From the NCBI GenBank assembly GCA_021780095.1, contig JAJXZK010000105.1, positions 1-31,872 of the forward strand: DNA of 31,872 bases, read 5' to 3'. The DNA comes from Acidobacteriota bacterium. GTDB taxonomy: Bacteria > Acidobacteriota > Terriglobia > Terriglobales > Acidobacteriaceae. A program made the translations under genes and the position numbers. The notes beneath the pieces were generated by a model that was not told where the DNA came from, did no database searches, and was given only the letters and a program-made list of their open reading frames with translations. Positions 1 to 8,689 of the stretch are shown in pieces. Position 1 is the first letter of the stretch. Every line of letters begins with the position of its first letter.

Positions 1-210
1 TCCCGTGACCACGCCCATGATGAAATTGATCCCGAAAATGCGCGCCCAGAAGCGAGCCGCATCGTCATAGACAGGATCATTTTTGCGAATGGCAATCGTC
101 TTCAGGATGACGATCAGCAACGCCAACCCCATGGTCAACTGAGGAAACAGGTAATGATATGTGACCGTAAATGCGAAGTGGATGCGGTGGAGCAATAGAG
201 CGTCAGACAT
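1..210 (-). CDS. cydA: Cytochrome bd ubiquinol oxidase subunit I, N-terminal part (runs off the window)
   Basis: Only the first 70 codons are in the window; the gene continues beyond base 1. CydA is the quinol-oxidising, haem-carrying subunit of the high-affinity terminal oxidase in the cytoplasmic membrane. The visible part matches the family start: an RIHFAFTVTYHYLFPQLTMG stretch whose His19 aligns with the haem ligand His19 of E. coli CydA, a first membrane helix, then FWARIFGINF and GVVTG as in the second helix. The ATG at 208-210 is preceded by a GAGAGG ribosome binding site. A TGTGA-N6-TCACT palindrome at 258-273 lies 47 bases upstream, with a possible -10 (CTATCT, minus strand, 231-236) about 32 bases from its centre, which fits direct activation by a Crp/Fnr protein. 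Confidence 0.93.
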   Translation of the reverse strand, partial: MSDALLLHRIHFAFTVTYHYLFPQLTMGLALLIVILKTIAIRKNDPVYDDAARFWARIFGINFIMGVVTG

Positions 211-257
211 GCGGCTGCCTCTCACACCAAAGATAGGGAGGAAGCGTTGAAAACCGC

Positions 258-273
258 AGTGACGATGGTCACA
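258..273 (-). promoter_or_regulatory. Crp/Fnr-type operator upstream of cydA
   Basis: On the minus strand it reads TGTGACCATCGTCACT: two 5-base arms (TGTGA and TCACT) around six bases. It differs by one base from a perfect TGTGA-N6-TCACA palindrome. It lies between the stop of the regulator at 304 and the start of cydA at 210, so it can only serve cydA. The distance to a plausible -10 fits a class II activator site near -41/-42. The family assignment is established knowledge of Crp-type sites; occupancy is inference. Confidence 0.6.
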
Positions 274-303
274 GTGGTTACATCAACTATAGGATTTTAG
301 GGG

Positions 304-1011
304 CTAAACTAGCAGCTCCAGCGCCGGCTTGCGCAGGATGGTTAGCGACGTTCCCTTGATGGAAATAATCTCTTTGCGCTTGAGCTCACTGAGCACGCGC
401 GTGATGGATTCGCGGGTGGTTCCCAGCATGGTCGCCAGTTCTTCGTGGGTCAAGGACATGGTAAAACGAGGTTTCGCATCGCGCGAGCCCGATGTCATCT
501 CCAGCAGGAGCCGGGCAACGCGGCCGGCGATCGACATGGAAAGCGCCAGCCGGGTAGCATCGCCCAAAGCATCGCGATATTCCTTATTGATCATCTTGGT
601 CGCGTGCATGCTGCCTTCCAGGTGATGTTCGATGAAGTGCAGAAAATCCTGGCGCTGAAATGATTTCACCTGGACCGGCTCAATTGCCTGCGCAGTAATT
701 TCGTACGTAGTGCCGGAAATGGCAGCGCTCAGGCCCAGCACATCTCCCGGCTTGGCGATTCGCACCAGCAGCGTCTTGCCATCTTTTGAAGAGGTGGTCA
801 GCTTCACGTGGCCGCCGCACAAGATGTACACGCTGCGCGCCGTTTGCGATTCAAAAAAAAGCGTGCTGCCGGAAGGAACAGTCATCTGCATGCCAAGCGT
901 TTCGAATTCCACCAGTGCTTGTGGAGACAGGTTGCAGAACCAGTCAGCATGCCTTTCCTTGCACATGAAGCAGCCTTCGTTTTCCATCCTGTTAGCACAG
1001 TGGTCGGTCAT
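304..1011 (-). CDS. Crp/Fnr family transcriptional regulator with N-terminal cysteine cluster
   Basis: A 235-residue one-component regulator: a cyclic-nucleotide-binding-type beta-barrel, a long dimer helix, then a C-terminal winged helix. The N-terminus carries Cys5, Cys14, Cys17 and Cys26 (C-x8-C-x2-C-x8-C), and a further Cys lies in the barrel (YILCGG). This resembles the Fe-S-sensing cysteines of Fnr, though the spacing differs from E. coli Fnr, so an oxygen- or NO-labile cluster is likely but not proven. The recognition helix reads TTRESITRVLSELK, an R-E-x3-R pattern as in Crp, which contacts TGTGA rather than the TTGAT of Fnr. I chose the ATG at 1011 because AGGG sits 8 bases upstream. 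A GTG at 1035 would lie at or before the expected transcription start. It is divergent from the polyferredoxin gene and shares a palindrome with it at 1068-1083, so autoregulation is likely. Confidence 0.9.
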   Translation of the reverse strand: MTDHCANRMENEGCFMCKERHADWFCNLSPQALVEFETLGMQMTVPSGSTLFFESQTARSVYILCGGHVKLTTSSKDGKTLLVRIAKPGDVLGLSAAISGTTYEITAQAIEPVQVKSFQRQDFLHFIEHHLEGSMHATKMINKEYRDALGDATRLALSMSIAGRVARLLLEMTSGSRDAKPRFTMSLTHEELATMLGTTRESITRVLSELKRKEIISIKGTSLTILRKPALELLV

Positions 1012-1067
1012 GGTCGCACCCTGATAATTGAGCACACTCTAGTATTGTTTTCCGAGCGTCAATCGTT

Positions 1068-1083
1068 TGTGACCTACGTCACA
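1068..1083. promoter_or_regulatory. Perfect Crp/Fnr-type palindrome between divergent regulator and polyferredoxin genes
   Basis: The sequence is TGTGACCTACGTCACA, a perfect TGTGA-N6-TCACA inverted repeat. Its centre is about 53 bases before the polyferredoxin ATG (1129) and about 65 before the regulator ATG (1011). On the plus strand a TTCTAG/TCTAGA element at 1103-1108 could be a -10. On the minus strand AATACT near 1040-1045 could be the other. The site could therefore control both genes. It matches the RExxxR recognition helices of both regulators in the window. Confidence 0.7.
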
Positions 1084-1128
1084 GCTGTCACTTTCGCCTT
1101 CTTCTAGAGTGAACCTTTGAGGATGAGG

Positions 1129-2280
1129 ATGTCCGCACAATCTGAGGCCGAATTTCCGCCGCTGCTGCAAGCCGACAGCACCCCGAATGGAGCCGAGTCA
1201 GGCTCCATTCGGCCTATTATTAAACATCGCAAGAGGCTGATTCGACGTAAGTTAAAGGATCGCTCGCAGTGGTTTCGCCACAGCGTTCAGACCGTCTTTG
1301 TAATGCTGAACATAGGGCTGGGAATTCAGTTCTGCCTGTGGACACGCTACTACGAAACTGCAGGAAGTACGCCGTATGTGAACCGTCCAGCTGGGGTGGA
1401 AGGATGGCTGCCCATTGCCGGAATGATGAACACGAAATACCTGTTGGAAACCCATAGCATTCCCCAGATCCATCCGGCCGCTATGTTTCTGTTCCTCGCA
1501 TTCCTTCTCTCTAGCCTGCTGCTGAAAAAAGCTTTCTGCTCCTGGCTTTGCCCGATCGGCACACTCTCAGAACTGTTATGGAAAACTGGCGAGAAGTTTT
1601 TCGGCAAGAACTTCCAACTTCCAAAATGGCTTGATCTTCCGCTGCGCGGATTGAAATATGTACTGCTGGGGTTTTTCGCGTTTGTGATTGGGAGCATGTC
1701 GGCCGCAGCGTTGGCGGATTTTTTACATTCGCCGTACGGCATGGTGGCGGATGTCAAAATGCTGAATTTCTTTCGCGACCTGGGCCAGACCGGAATCATC
1801 GTCTTGGTCGTGCTTCTTGCGCTTTCTTTCTTCATACGAAATTTCTGGTGCCGCTATTTGTGCCCGTACGGCGCGTTGATGGGGTTGGCGTCCCTGCTAA
1901 GCCCGGCGAAGATTCGCCGCGACGCGGCTGCATGTATTGACTGCGGCAAGTGTGCGCGCGCCTGTTCGGCCAACCTGCCGGTGGATCGGCTGATACAGAT
2001 TCGCTCCGTGGAGTGCGCAGCCTGCATGGAATGTATCGCGGTGTGTCCGGCGCAGAACGCATTGCAGTTCTCACTATCGCCACGTCGCGGGACTGAGGTG
2101 AATGATCGCTGGCGCAATCTTGTGCTGACTCCCATGGCCGTCACTATTGTGCTGGCGTGCGTGTTTTTTGGATTTGTGGGCTTTGCCAAAGCGACCGGCC
2201 ATTGGAACACCAACTTGCCGCGCTCGCTGTATCTGGAACTGGTACCCAACGCGAATCACCTTTCGCATCCGGGAATGTGA
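1129..2280 (+). CDS. Membrane polyferredoxin, NapH/YccM/CcoG-like 4Fe-4S protein
   Basis: About 383 residues with several membrane helices and two kinds of cysteine motif. Two membrane-edge motifs of the NapH/NosR type, CSWLCPIG (about residue 137) and CRYLCPYG (about 242), are followed by two ferredoxin 4Fe-4S motifs, CIDCGKCARAC (about 269) and CAACMECIAVCP (about 297). Such proteins pass electrons from the quinol pool or membrane to a periplasmic or cytoplasmic acceptor; the partner cannot be told here. Three in-frame starts exist (TTG 1117, ATG 1123, ATG 1129). I prefer 1129 because GAGG at 1119-1122 then has a 6-base spacing. The palindrome at 1068-1083 suggests control with the divergent Crp/Fnr gene. 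It is not part of a complete nap, nos or cco set in this window. Confidence 0.85.
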   Translation: MSAQSEAEFPPLLQADSTPNGAESGSIRPIIKHRKRLIRRKLKDRSQWFRHSVQTVFVMLNIGLGIQFCLWTRYYETAGSTPYVNRPAGVEGWLPIAGMMNTKYLLETHSIPQIHPAAMFLFLAFLLSSLLLKKAFCSWLCPIGTLSELLWKTGEKFFGKNFQLPKWLDLPLRGLKYVLLGFFAFVIGSMSAAALADFLHSPYGMVADVKMLNFFRDLGQTGIIVLVVLLALSFFIRNFWCRYLCPYGALMGLASLLSPAKIRRDAAACIDCGKCARACSANLPVDRLIQIRSVECAACMECIAVCPAQNALQFSLSPRRGTEVNDRWRNLVLTPMAVTIVLACVFFGFVGFAKATGHWNTNLPRSLYLELVPNANHLSHPGM

Positions 2281-2306
2281 CAGAGGGCACGCACGCGCGG
2301 ATCTGT

Positions 2307-3068
2307 TCAGATGCCTTCGCCCATGCTCACGTAATCTGATCGGGGATATTGCTGGCTGCGGTAACGAGCGCGCTCTTCTTCCTCCACGGCCAGCGCGCTT
2401 TCCGGGTCCGTCAGCAAGGATTGCTGCAGCTGACCATCCAGGCGCTCGACGCGAGATTTCAGACGCTTCACCTCGTCACAAAGGCCGACGATCACGTCCG
2501 ACAACGGATCGTTGATTTCTCGAGGATCGGTAATCAGCACGCGTTTGCCGCCCTGGTACACGATGTGCGCTGGAACACCCACGACGGTCGAATCCGGAGG
2601 CACATCGCGCAGCACCACAGAACCGGCGCCGACACGAGAATGTTCTCCGATGGTGATGTCGCCCAGGATGTTGGCATTGTTGCCGACAAACACTCCATCG
2701 CGCAGGGTAGGATGCCGCTTTCCGACGCCCTTTCCGGTACCCCCCAGTGTCACGCCCTGATAGAGCGTCACGTCATCCCCAATGATCGCAGTTTGGCCGA
2801 TGACGACGCCGATGCCGTGATCAATAAACAATCGTCGGCCGATTTGCGCCTCCGGATGGATTTCAATCCCAGTCCAGAAACGGGTGATTTGCGACAGCAC
2901 GCGCGCCAGCAGCTTCAAGTCGTGCGACCAAAGCCAGTGATGAATGCGGTGGGACCACACGGCATGCAGACCCGGATAGCAAAGCAGCACCATGGCTTTC
3001 GAGGTGGCCGCCGGGTCGCGCTCGAACACGCATCGAATGTCTTCGCGGATCAGTCGCACAAGGTTCAT
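2307..3068 (-). CDS. cysE: Serine O-acetyltransferase
   Basis: Makes O-acetyl-L-serine from serine and acetyl-CoA, the committed step of cysteine synthesis, in the cytoplasm. It has 253 residues: an N-terminal helical SATase domain, then a left-handed beta-helix of hexapeptide repeats (about residues 95-185) with the family's [12 protein letters not shown] and [14 protein letters not shown] segments. The last residues are MGEGI, ending in isoleucine. A C-terminal Ile is the anchor that inserts into the CysK active site to form the cysteine synthase complex, so complex formation with the neighbouring CysK is likely. It lies 112 bases downstream of cysK on the same strand and converges on the polyferredoxin gene with only 26 bases between stops. 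The start ATG at 3068 gives the normal family length. Confidence 0.95.
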   Translation of the reverse strand: MNLVRLIREDIRCVFERDPAATSKAMVLLCYPGLHAVWSHRIHHWLWSHDLKLLARVLSQITRFWTGIEIHPEAQIGRRLFIDHGIGVVIGQTAIIGDDVTLYQGVTLGGTGKGVGKRHPTLRDGVFVGNNANILGDITIGEHSRVGAGSVVLRDVPPDSTVVGVPAHIVYQGGKRVLITDPREINDPLSDVIVGLCDEVKRLKSRVERLDGQLQQSLLTDPESALAVEEEERARYRSQQYPRSDYVSMGEGI

Positions 3069-3180
3069 AGAAGTGGACCCATAAATCCCATCGCCACTTC
3101 AGTTCGCGAAGGCGACAGGCCCGCTTTGGGGCGCGTCTCATCCTCCGCAGAACGACGTACAGCAGGCTTTCGAGATAAGT

Positions 3181-4152
3181 TCATACCGTCACTGCGGAAG
3201 TCTTCGTCTCCATGGCCTCTTTGCGCAACTCATCGAACAAGACGGTTGAGAGATACCGCTCGCCGGCGCTGGGGATGATTACGACAATCAATTTTCCGGC
3301 GTGCTTTGGATTGCGCGCCAACTGCACGGCGGCATGGACCGCGGCACCGGAAGAGATGCCAACCAGCAGGCCTTCTTCCTTGGGCAACCTCCGCGCCATG
3401 GCGATGGCGTCGTCATTGGTCACGGGGATGATCTCGTCGATGAGATCCGTCCTAAGAATCTTAGGAACGAACCCGGCGCCGAGCCCCTGAATCTTGTGTG
3501 GTCCTGGTTTGCCGCCGGAGAGCACGGCGCTGTCCGCGGGCTCGACTGCAACCGACCAAAAGCCGGGCTTTCGGGCCTTGATGTATTCGCTTACGCCGGT
3601 CAGCGTGCCACCCGTGCCGATGCCCGATACCAGGATATCTGCCTTGCCATCCGTATCGTTCCAGATTTCTGGCCCCGTCGTGTCTAAGTGGATCTTAGGA
3701 TTGGCTGGATTGTTAAACTGCTGCAGCATATAGCTGTTGGGCGTCTCGCGCAGGAGCTCTTCCGCCTTGGCGATCGATCCCTTGACGCCGTTGGGACCGG
3801 GAGTCAGGACAATCTTGGCCCCAAAGGCCAGCAGCAAAATTCTGCGTTCCAGACTCATGGTTTCCGGCATGGTCAGGATGATGTCGTAGCCCTTGACGGC
3901 AGCCACAAATGCCAGCGCAATCCCGGTATTGCCGCTGGTCGGTTCAATCAGCACGGTCTTTCCCGGAGTAATTTTCCCTTCGCGTTCGGCGGCCTCAATC
4001 ATGGCCAAGCCAATGCGGTCTTTCACGCTGCTCAGCGGATTTTGACTCTCCAGCTTGGCCACCACCCGTGCCGAGCAACCCTTCGTCACACGATGCAACT
4101 CCACCAGAGGAGTACGTCCAATCAGATCCGTTACGCTTGCGGCAATATTCAT
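3181..4152 (-). CDS. cysK: Cysteine synthase A (O-acetylserine sulfhydrylase)
   Basis: PLP-dependent fold-type II enzyme that replaces the acetyl group of O-acetylserine with sulfide to give cysteine. It has 323 residues, the usual length. Lys44 in SSVKDRIG is the PLP Schiff-base lysine, PTSGNTG at 71-77 is the substrate/cofactor loop, and [11 protein letters not shown] (about 178) binds the PLP phosphate. The start ATG at 4152 has a GAAAGGA ribosome binding site. It follows norZ on the same strand after 69 bases with no visible terminator, so read-through from the NO-response operon into cysK is possible, and precedes cysE. This places cysteine supply directly behind a nitrosative-stress operon. 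Confidence 0.96.
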   Translation of the reverse strand: MNIAASVTDLIGRTPLVELHRVTKGCSARVVAKLESQNPLSSVKDRIGLAMIEAAEREGKITPGKTVLIEPTSGNTGIALAFVAAVKGYDIILTMPETMSLERRILLLAFGAKIVLTPGPNGVKGSIAKAEELLRETPNSYMLQQFNNPANPKIHLDTTGPEIWNDTDGKADILVSGIGTGGTLTGVSEYIKARKPGFWSVAVEPADSAVLSGGKPGPHKIQGLGAGFVPKILRTDLIDEIIPVTNDDAIAMARRLPKEEGLLVGISSGAAVHAAVQLARNPKHAGKLIVVIIPSAGERYLSTVLFDELRKEAMETKTSAVTV

Positions 4153-4221
4153 GGTTGGGTCCTTTCTTGAAACCTTACCGAAAGCATACCGGGTTTTGGC
4201 TTCTTTAAGAACGACCCTCCG

Positions 4222-6513
4222 CTATTTGTCCGCCGCAGCTTGTTCGACTGTGACCTCCCAGCTCCCTTCGTCCACAAATCCTTTGTCCGCGAAGGAGTGG
4301 CCCGTCACCAGACCCAGCAGGAACCAGCAGAAGACGACCATTCCGAAGGCGAACAATGTATCGCCCGGAATCCGCATCCAGCGCAGATCGTTCATCAGGC
4401 CGGTCTGCAGAAATTTCGACGAGCGCGCGTACCAGGTCCCGTATTGCACCGAGGCCCATGCCTGCAAAATGCCGATGGGCAACAGGCTCAACAGGACCAT
4501 CAGCGAAAGGCCAATGTTGATCGACCAGAAGGAAATGGCCAGGGGTCGGTCCTTCCATGCTCTGCCGGGTCGCAGCGCACGCAGGCAAAACAACATCAGC
4601 CCCAGGCCAAGCATTCCGTACACGCCAAACAATGCGGTATGGCCATGAACAGCAGTCGTGTTAAGGCCTTGCATGTAGTAGAGCGCGACCGGCGGATTGA
4701 TCAGAAATCCAAAGAGTCCAGCTCCCACAAAGTTCCAGAAGGCGACGGCAACGAAGAACCAGATGGGCCACTTATAGGCTGCGATCCACACAGCCTTCGA
4801 GCGTTGCTGGCCCAAACGGATGTTGTCCCATGCCTCAAATCCAATCAGCACCAGCGGCACCACTTCCAAAGCGCTGAACACAGAGCCCAGCGCGATGACT
4901 GCCGCGCCCGTCCCGCTGAAGTACAGATGGTGAAAGGTGCCGACGATGCCGCCCGAGAGAAAAATAATCGTTGAGAACAATACTGCGCGCGTCGCCGTTT
5001 GCACTCTCAATAAATTCAGCCGGGTGAACAGGAAAGCAATCACCACCGTGGCGAAAACCTCAAAGAACCCTTCCACCCACAGATGCACCACCCACCAGCG
5101 CCAATACTCCGCCGTGACCAGGTTGCTGCGTTGTCCATACATCAGTCCAGCGGCATAGAAAAGCGGAATGGCGATACTGCTGATGAGAAACAGCACCAGC
5201 AGATGTCGACCTTCGGAAGGCACAGCCAACGCTGGCCGCAATGCTCGCCACATCAGCCACAGCCAGAAGACCAGTCCAACAAACAGAAGAACCTGCCAGA
5301 ACCGGCCGAGGTCCACATACTCGTACCCCTGGCTGCCGAACCAGAACCACAGGTTGCCCAGCTTCTGCTCAATCCCCATCCATTCCCCTGCCAGCGAACC
5401 GGCGACGACCAGCACCAATGCACCAAACAGGAGATTCACGCCGAGCCGCTGCCCTTTGGGTTCATGTCCGCTGACTGCGGGAGCGACATACAATCCCGTC
5501 GCAAGCCATGAGGTTGCAATCCAGAAGATGCCCAGTTGCAGGTGCCAGGTGCGCGATACAGCGTAAGGGAACCATTTGGCCAGCGGAATGCCGTAGAAAT
5601 GAGACCCCTCGACGCCGTAGTGCGCGGTGATGATTCCGCAGGCGATTTGCACTAGGGCCATGGCCGCCGCGACAAAAAAATACTTCATGGTGGCGCGTTG
5701 CGACGGCGTGGGATGCAGTCCGAGCAAGGGATCGTGCGACGGCGGCAGCTCACGGATCGGATCCACCTCGCGGGCCGCGAAATACCAGACCATCGCACCC
5801 ACAGCGGCCAGCAGGAAAACGAAGCTGAGGACGCTCCACACGATGGCCCCCGGCGTCGGCTGATTGCCTACCAGCGGCTCATGCGGCCAGTTGTTGGTAT
5901 AGGTCACGTCCTCACCGGGTCGGTCGGTGGCCGCCGCCCAGGATGTCCACCAAAAGAATGCCGCCATTTGCCGTTGCTTCACCGGATCGCTCAGGGTGTC
6001 GCGCGGAATGGCGTAGTTGTCGCGACCATTGCCAAAGATGTTGGCGTAATACCTTTCCAGCGATTCGAACGCCTCCGCGCGTACCGGCAGGATGACGATG
6101 TTGCCCGTCGCTGGATCGTAGGTGTTGCGCCGCAGCGAATCGCGCAGCCGGGCATCGAGCGCAGCCTTTTGCTCATCGGAAAGCGCCGCGTAGGAAACCG
6201 CTCCCTGCTGGTGCGCCCAGGTGTCCAGCGTGAAAATAGATTCGCGATGCAGCCAGTCGGCAGTCCAGTCTGGCGCGACATACGCGCCGTGGCCCCAGAC
6301 GGTCCCAATCTCCTGTCCGCCGATCGACTGCCAGGCTCCCTGGCCAAGGGTGATCTCGGTCCCGGTAAACAATACCTTTCCGTCGGTGGTGACCACCTGG
6401 TTGGGAATCGGCGGCGCATGGCTGATGATCTGGCGCCCCACGGCGCCGAGGATGATGAAAGAGCCGATGACAACAACGGATAACGCAATCCAAAGGCGTT
6501 TATAGGAGTTCAA
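4222..6513 (-). CDS. norZ: Quinol-dependent nitric oxide reductase (single-subunit qNOR)
   Basis: Reduces two NO to N2O with electrons from quinol; a membrane enzyme of the haem-copper oxidase superfamily. The 763-residue length fits qNOR, which carries the NorC-like region fused at the N-terminus as a haem-free extension (roughly residues 30-220, including GQGAWQSIGGQEIGTVWGHG) before about 12 membrane helices. Visible ligand segments are VVHLWVEGFFEVF (about 472), TFHHLYFSG (about 525, paired histidines for the non-haem iron) and HGHTALFGVYG (about 620, haem histidines). The start is an unusual TTG at 6511-6513 that overlaps the stop of nnrS (shared TTGA, 6510-6513), with GAGGTG a few bases upstream, implying translational coupling. 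It is the last gene of ric-nnrS-norZ. Confidence 0.95.
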   Translation of the reverse strand: MNSYKRLWIALSVVVIGSFIILGAVGRQIISHAPPIPNQVVTTDGKVLFTGTEITLGQGAWQSIGGQEIGTVWGHGAYVAPDWTADWLHRESIFTLDTWAHQQGAVSYAALSDEQKAALDARLRDSLRRNTYDPATGNIVILPVRAEAFESLERYYANIFGNGRDNYAIPRDTLSDPVKQRQMAAFFWWTSWAAATDRPGEDVTYTNNWPHEPLVGNQPTPGAIVWSVLSFVFLLAAVGAMVWYFAAREVDPIRELPPSHDPLLGLHPTPSQRATMKYFFVAAAMALVQIACGIITAHYGVEGSHFYGIPLAKWFPYAVSRTWHLQLGIFWIATSWLATGLYVAPAVSGHEPKGQRLGVNLLFGALVLVVAGSLAGEWMGIEQKLGNLWFWFGSQGYEYVDLGRFWQVLLFVGLVFWLWLMWRALRPALAVPSEGRHLLVLFLISSIAIPLFYAAGLMYGQRSNLVTAEYWRWWVVHLWVEGFFEVFATVVIAFLFTRLNLLRVQTATRAVLFSTIIFLSGGIVGTFHHLYFSGTGAAVIALGSVFSALEVVPLVLIGFEAWDNIRLGQQRSKAVWIAAYKWPIWFFVAVAFWNFVGAGLFGFLINPPVALYYMQGLNTTAVHGHTALFGVYGMLGLGLMLFCLRALRPGRAWKDRPLAISFWSINIGLSLMVLLSLLPIGILQAWASVQYGTWYARSSKFLQTGLMNDLRWMRIPGDTLFAFGMVVFCWFLLGLVTGHSFADKGFVDEGSWEVTVEQAAADK

Positions 6514-7847
6514 GCAGCACCTCGTGTAGGCAGCGGAGAATGAAATTCAGGGCGAAGATGGGCGGGTGGATGCAACAGCGTCGCCGCGATGTTTATGGCG
6601 AACAGGACAACCGCGGTCAATTCCACGAACGCGGAGTACGGCAGCAATTTCCAGGCAAAATTCCAATAGCTCTCATACGCCAGCGGTTCCAGTGTCACAC
6701 GCAGCAAGCAGCCGACATGCAACAGCAGCAGCGACCAGAACATCAGCCGCGTACTCCAAAGAATTCGCATACCGCAGAAGGCCGGCAGAACTCTCTGGCC
6801 GATCACGAAGACCATGCCGGCAACAAAGCCCACTGTCAGGGCGTGACGGCTGGCGCCCCAGATGCCGCCGGCGTGATCGTAGCGAACCGCGAGAGCATCC
6901 AGCAAACACGACACCACCAGCCAGACATATGCAACGCGGATGAATAGCGGAAACGTCCTGGCAACATGCAACAGCTTGGGCGGATGGACGGCCGGTTGCC
7001 ACACATGCAGCGCGTGAATCGACAATGAAGCGGCAAGTAAAAAGATTACGGCGGCAATCGGCAGCCATTGCAGAAACACCGCAACCACACCCGTTACACT
7101 CAGCCCATAGGCAACCATCAGGCGAATGCCATCCGGCTTCCGGAATCCGGCAAACACCGGCAGCCAGCGCGCGTTGAAGCCCCAGATGGTCGGCACCAGC
7201 ACGCCCCAGACCGCCAATACGACCAGTTGCAGATCGAAAACATGCGGTAGCGCGGGTGATGTTCCAGAGAGCGCTAGATGCGTCATGGCGAAAAAATTCA
7301 CCGTCACCGCGACCAGAAACGCAATGGTTGCCGCGATCACAATCCTCATCCAGGATTCCATTGGGTGCACAGGGTTTGCCGGCCGATGCCGCCGCACCGC
7401 GCGATAGAACAGCAGGCAGGCAATCAGTTGCAGCGCGCCGGAAAGCGGCAATAGAATTCTCCATTGCCAGCCGATCACGCCGCCGGTCCAGCGCATTGCA
7501 ATCCCAACCGTCCACAAGATCCAGGAAGTCCATGCCGCGCGCACGGGAAATTCCAGCGTGCTTTGCATCTTTGTCAGCGAATAAAATCCAATCCCCAGAA
7601 TGAATGAACCAATCCATCCAAAGATTTGTGCCTGACCGTGCGCCTGCAACCACGCTTGAGATAGGCTGCCGAGGGTGCGCTGCTGAGAAATACCAATCAG
7701 GTTCCAGACCCCCAGAAATGTCCCTGGCAGTAGCATGAACAACATGCCGCTGACGATGAAGGCGGTCACCAGCCGCTGGCTGTGCCGCTCCATCGAAATA
7801 CGGGCCGTATTCGCTGCTTGCTCCGGCGAATGAAGCAGCTCGCTCAC
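6510..7847 (-). CDS. nnrS: NnrS family multi-pass membrane protein
   Basis: About 445 residues, roughly 12 hydrophobic segments, with family-like motifs HGQAQIFGWIGSFILGIGF near the N-terminus and RHALTVGFVAGMVFVIGQRVLP in the second half. NnrS proteins are haem- and copper-associated membrane proteins that relieve nitrosative stress; the exact reaction is unsettled. An open frame extends upstream to 7961, but I place the start at the GTG at 7845-7847: it overlaps the ric stop as GTGA (7844-7847) and has AGGGGA just upstream. The residues before it are low-complexity and overlap ric. The downstream end overlaps the norZ TTG start, so all three genes are coupled. Confidence 0.85.
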   Translation of the reverse strand: MSELLHSPEQAANTARISMERHSQRLVTAFIVSGMLFMLLPGTFLGVWNLIGISQQRTLGSLSQAWLQAHGQAQIFGWIGSFILGIGFYSLTKMQSTLEFPVRAAWTSWILWTVGIAMRWTGGVIGWQWRILLPLSGALQLIACLLFYRAVRRHRPANPVHPMESWMRIVIAATIAFLVAVTVNFFAMTHLALSGTSPALPHVFDLQLVVLAVWGVLVPTIWGFNARWLPVFAGFRKPDGIRLMVAYGLSVTGVVAVFLQWLPIAAVIFLLAASLSIHALHVWQPAVHPPKLLHVARTFPLFIRVAYVWLVVSCLLDALAVRYDHAGGIWGASRHALTVGFVAGMVFVIGQRVLPAFCGMRILWSTRLMFWSLLLLHVGCLLRVTLEPLAYESYWNFAWKLLPYSAFVELTAVVLFAINIAATLLHPPAHLRPEFHSPLPTRGAA

Positions 7848-8557
7848 GCCGTCCCCTTCGCTTGCGCCAAGGCGCGCGGGAAAAGGATGTTGTTCTCCAG
7901 GTGAATGTGCTGATGCAGGTCCTGCTCGAGGTCTTCCAATGCGCGATAGAGGGCGCGCCACGTGGGGCAGGCCGCGGTCGGCGGCGTGTAATTGCCGGTC
8001 AGGCCACGCAGTTCGCGCAGCTCCTCGCCAGCCTGGTCGTGGTCCGCCATCATGCGCGTAATCGGCTGCTCCACGCTGCCAAACATCGGCGGCAAGACCG
8101 CTCCCTGGCCGCCTTCCAGCTTCCCTATATAAGGAAACAGGATGGTTTCCTCACAAATAAAGTGGTGTGCCAGTTCGGCGCTAACTACGGCGAAAACCTT
8201 TGCGATCTGCGCGACTTCTGCATGACTGGCCCCGTGGCGCGCCTCGACCTTGGCCATCAGACCGCCGATCAGCTGGATTTGCTCGCGTGTGAATGCATGA
8301 TGCCTGCCGACGATGTAGTCGGCCAGATCTTTTAACGGCTCCTTCTGCCATTGAACTTCCGGCGCGTTTGTTTTGTTTTGTTGGAGTTCCAGTTCTTTCA
8401 GGACGGGATCGACGTCGACCTGCCGCCGCGTGCAGGCTTCGGCCAGCGTATGTTTCCCTCCGCAGCAAAAATCGATGCCGAAACGCTCCAGCACCGGAAT
8501 CGCGGTTGGATATTCCACTGCAATGTCGCGAACTTGTGTTTCTGAGGTGATGACCAT
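7844..8557 (-). CDS. ric: Iron-sulfur cluster repair di-iron protein RIC (YtfE/ScdA)
   Basis: 237 residues. The N-terminal ScdA_N domain (about 1-65) contains GIDFCCGG with the paired cysteines typical of the family. It is followed by a hemerythrin-like four-helix domain with spaced His and Glu residues (HHAFTREQ, ARHGASH, HHFICEE, HDQAGEE, HIHLENNILFP) that hold a di-iron site. RIC proteins repair Fe-S and di-iron centres damaged by NO or peroxide. The ATG at 8557 has AGGAG at 8 bases. A palindrome at 8605-8620 sits upstream with a possible minus-strand -10 (TACTGT, 8578-8583) 32 bases from its centre. It is the first gene of the ric-nnrS-norZ unit. Confidence 0.94.
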   Translation of the reverse strand: MVITSETQVRDIAVEYPTAIPVLERFGIDFCCGGKHTLAEACTRRQVDVDPVLKELELQQNKTNAPEVQWQKEPLKDLADYIVGRHHAFTREQIQLIGGLMAKVEARHGASHAEVAQIAKVFAVVSAELAHHFICEETILFPYIGKLEGGQGAVLPPMFGSVEQPITRMMADHDQAGEELRELRGLTGNYTPPTAACPTWRALYRALEDLEQDLHQHIHLENNILFPRALAQAKGTA

Positions 8558-8604
8558 GATTGAATCTCCTAGTTCCGACAGTAGTGACCGGGCGCACGGG
8601 ACTC

Positions 8605-8620
8605 AGTGACTTTCATCACA
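8605..8620 (-). promoter_or_regulatory. Crp/Fnr-type operator upstream of ric-nnrS-norZ
   Basis: On the minus strand TGTGATGAAAGTCACT: arms TGTGA and TCACT around six bases. It lies 47 bases before the ric ATG, the same offset as the cydA site, and in the divergent gap to the second Crp/Fnr gene. A TACTGT -10 candidate at 8578-8583 puts the site near -42 for ric, as expected of an activator. Confidence 0.65.
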
Positions 8621-8689
8621 CGACCCACACATTAGGAGGAAATATCTCTGCAATTGCCAATCCCGACGCCAATGCGGCAAGATGGCGCT

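Noticed and set aside
2349..3278. 309-codon plus-strand open frame opposite cysE
   Set aside because: Shadow of cysE; no ribosome site and no recognisable protein features.
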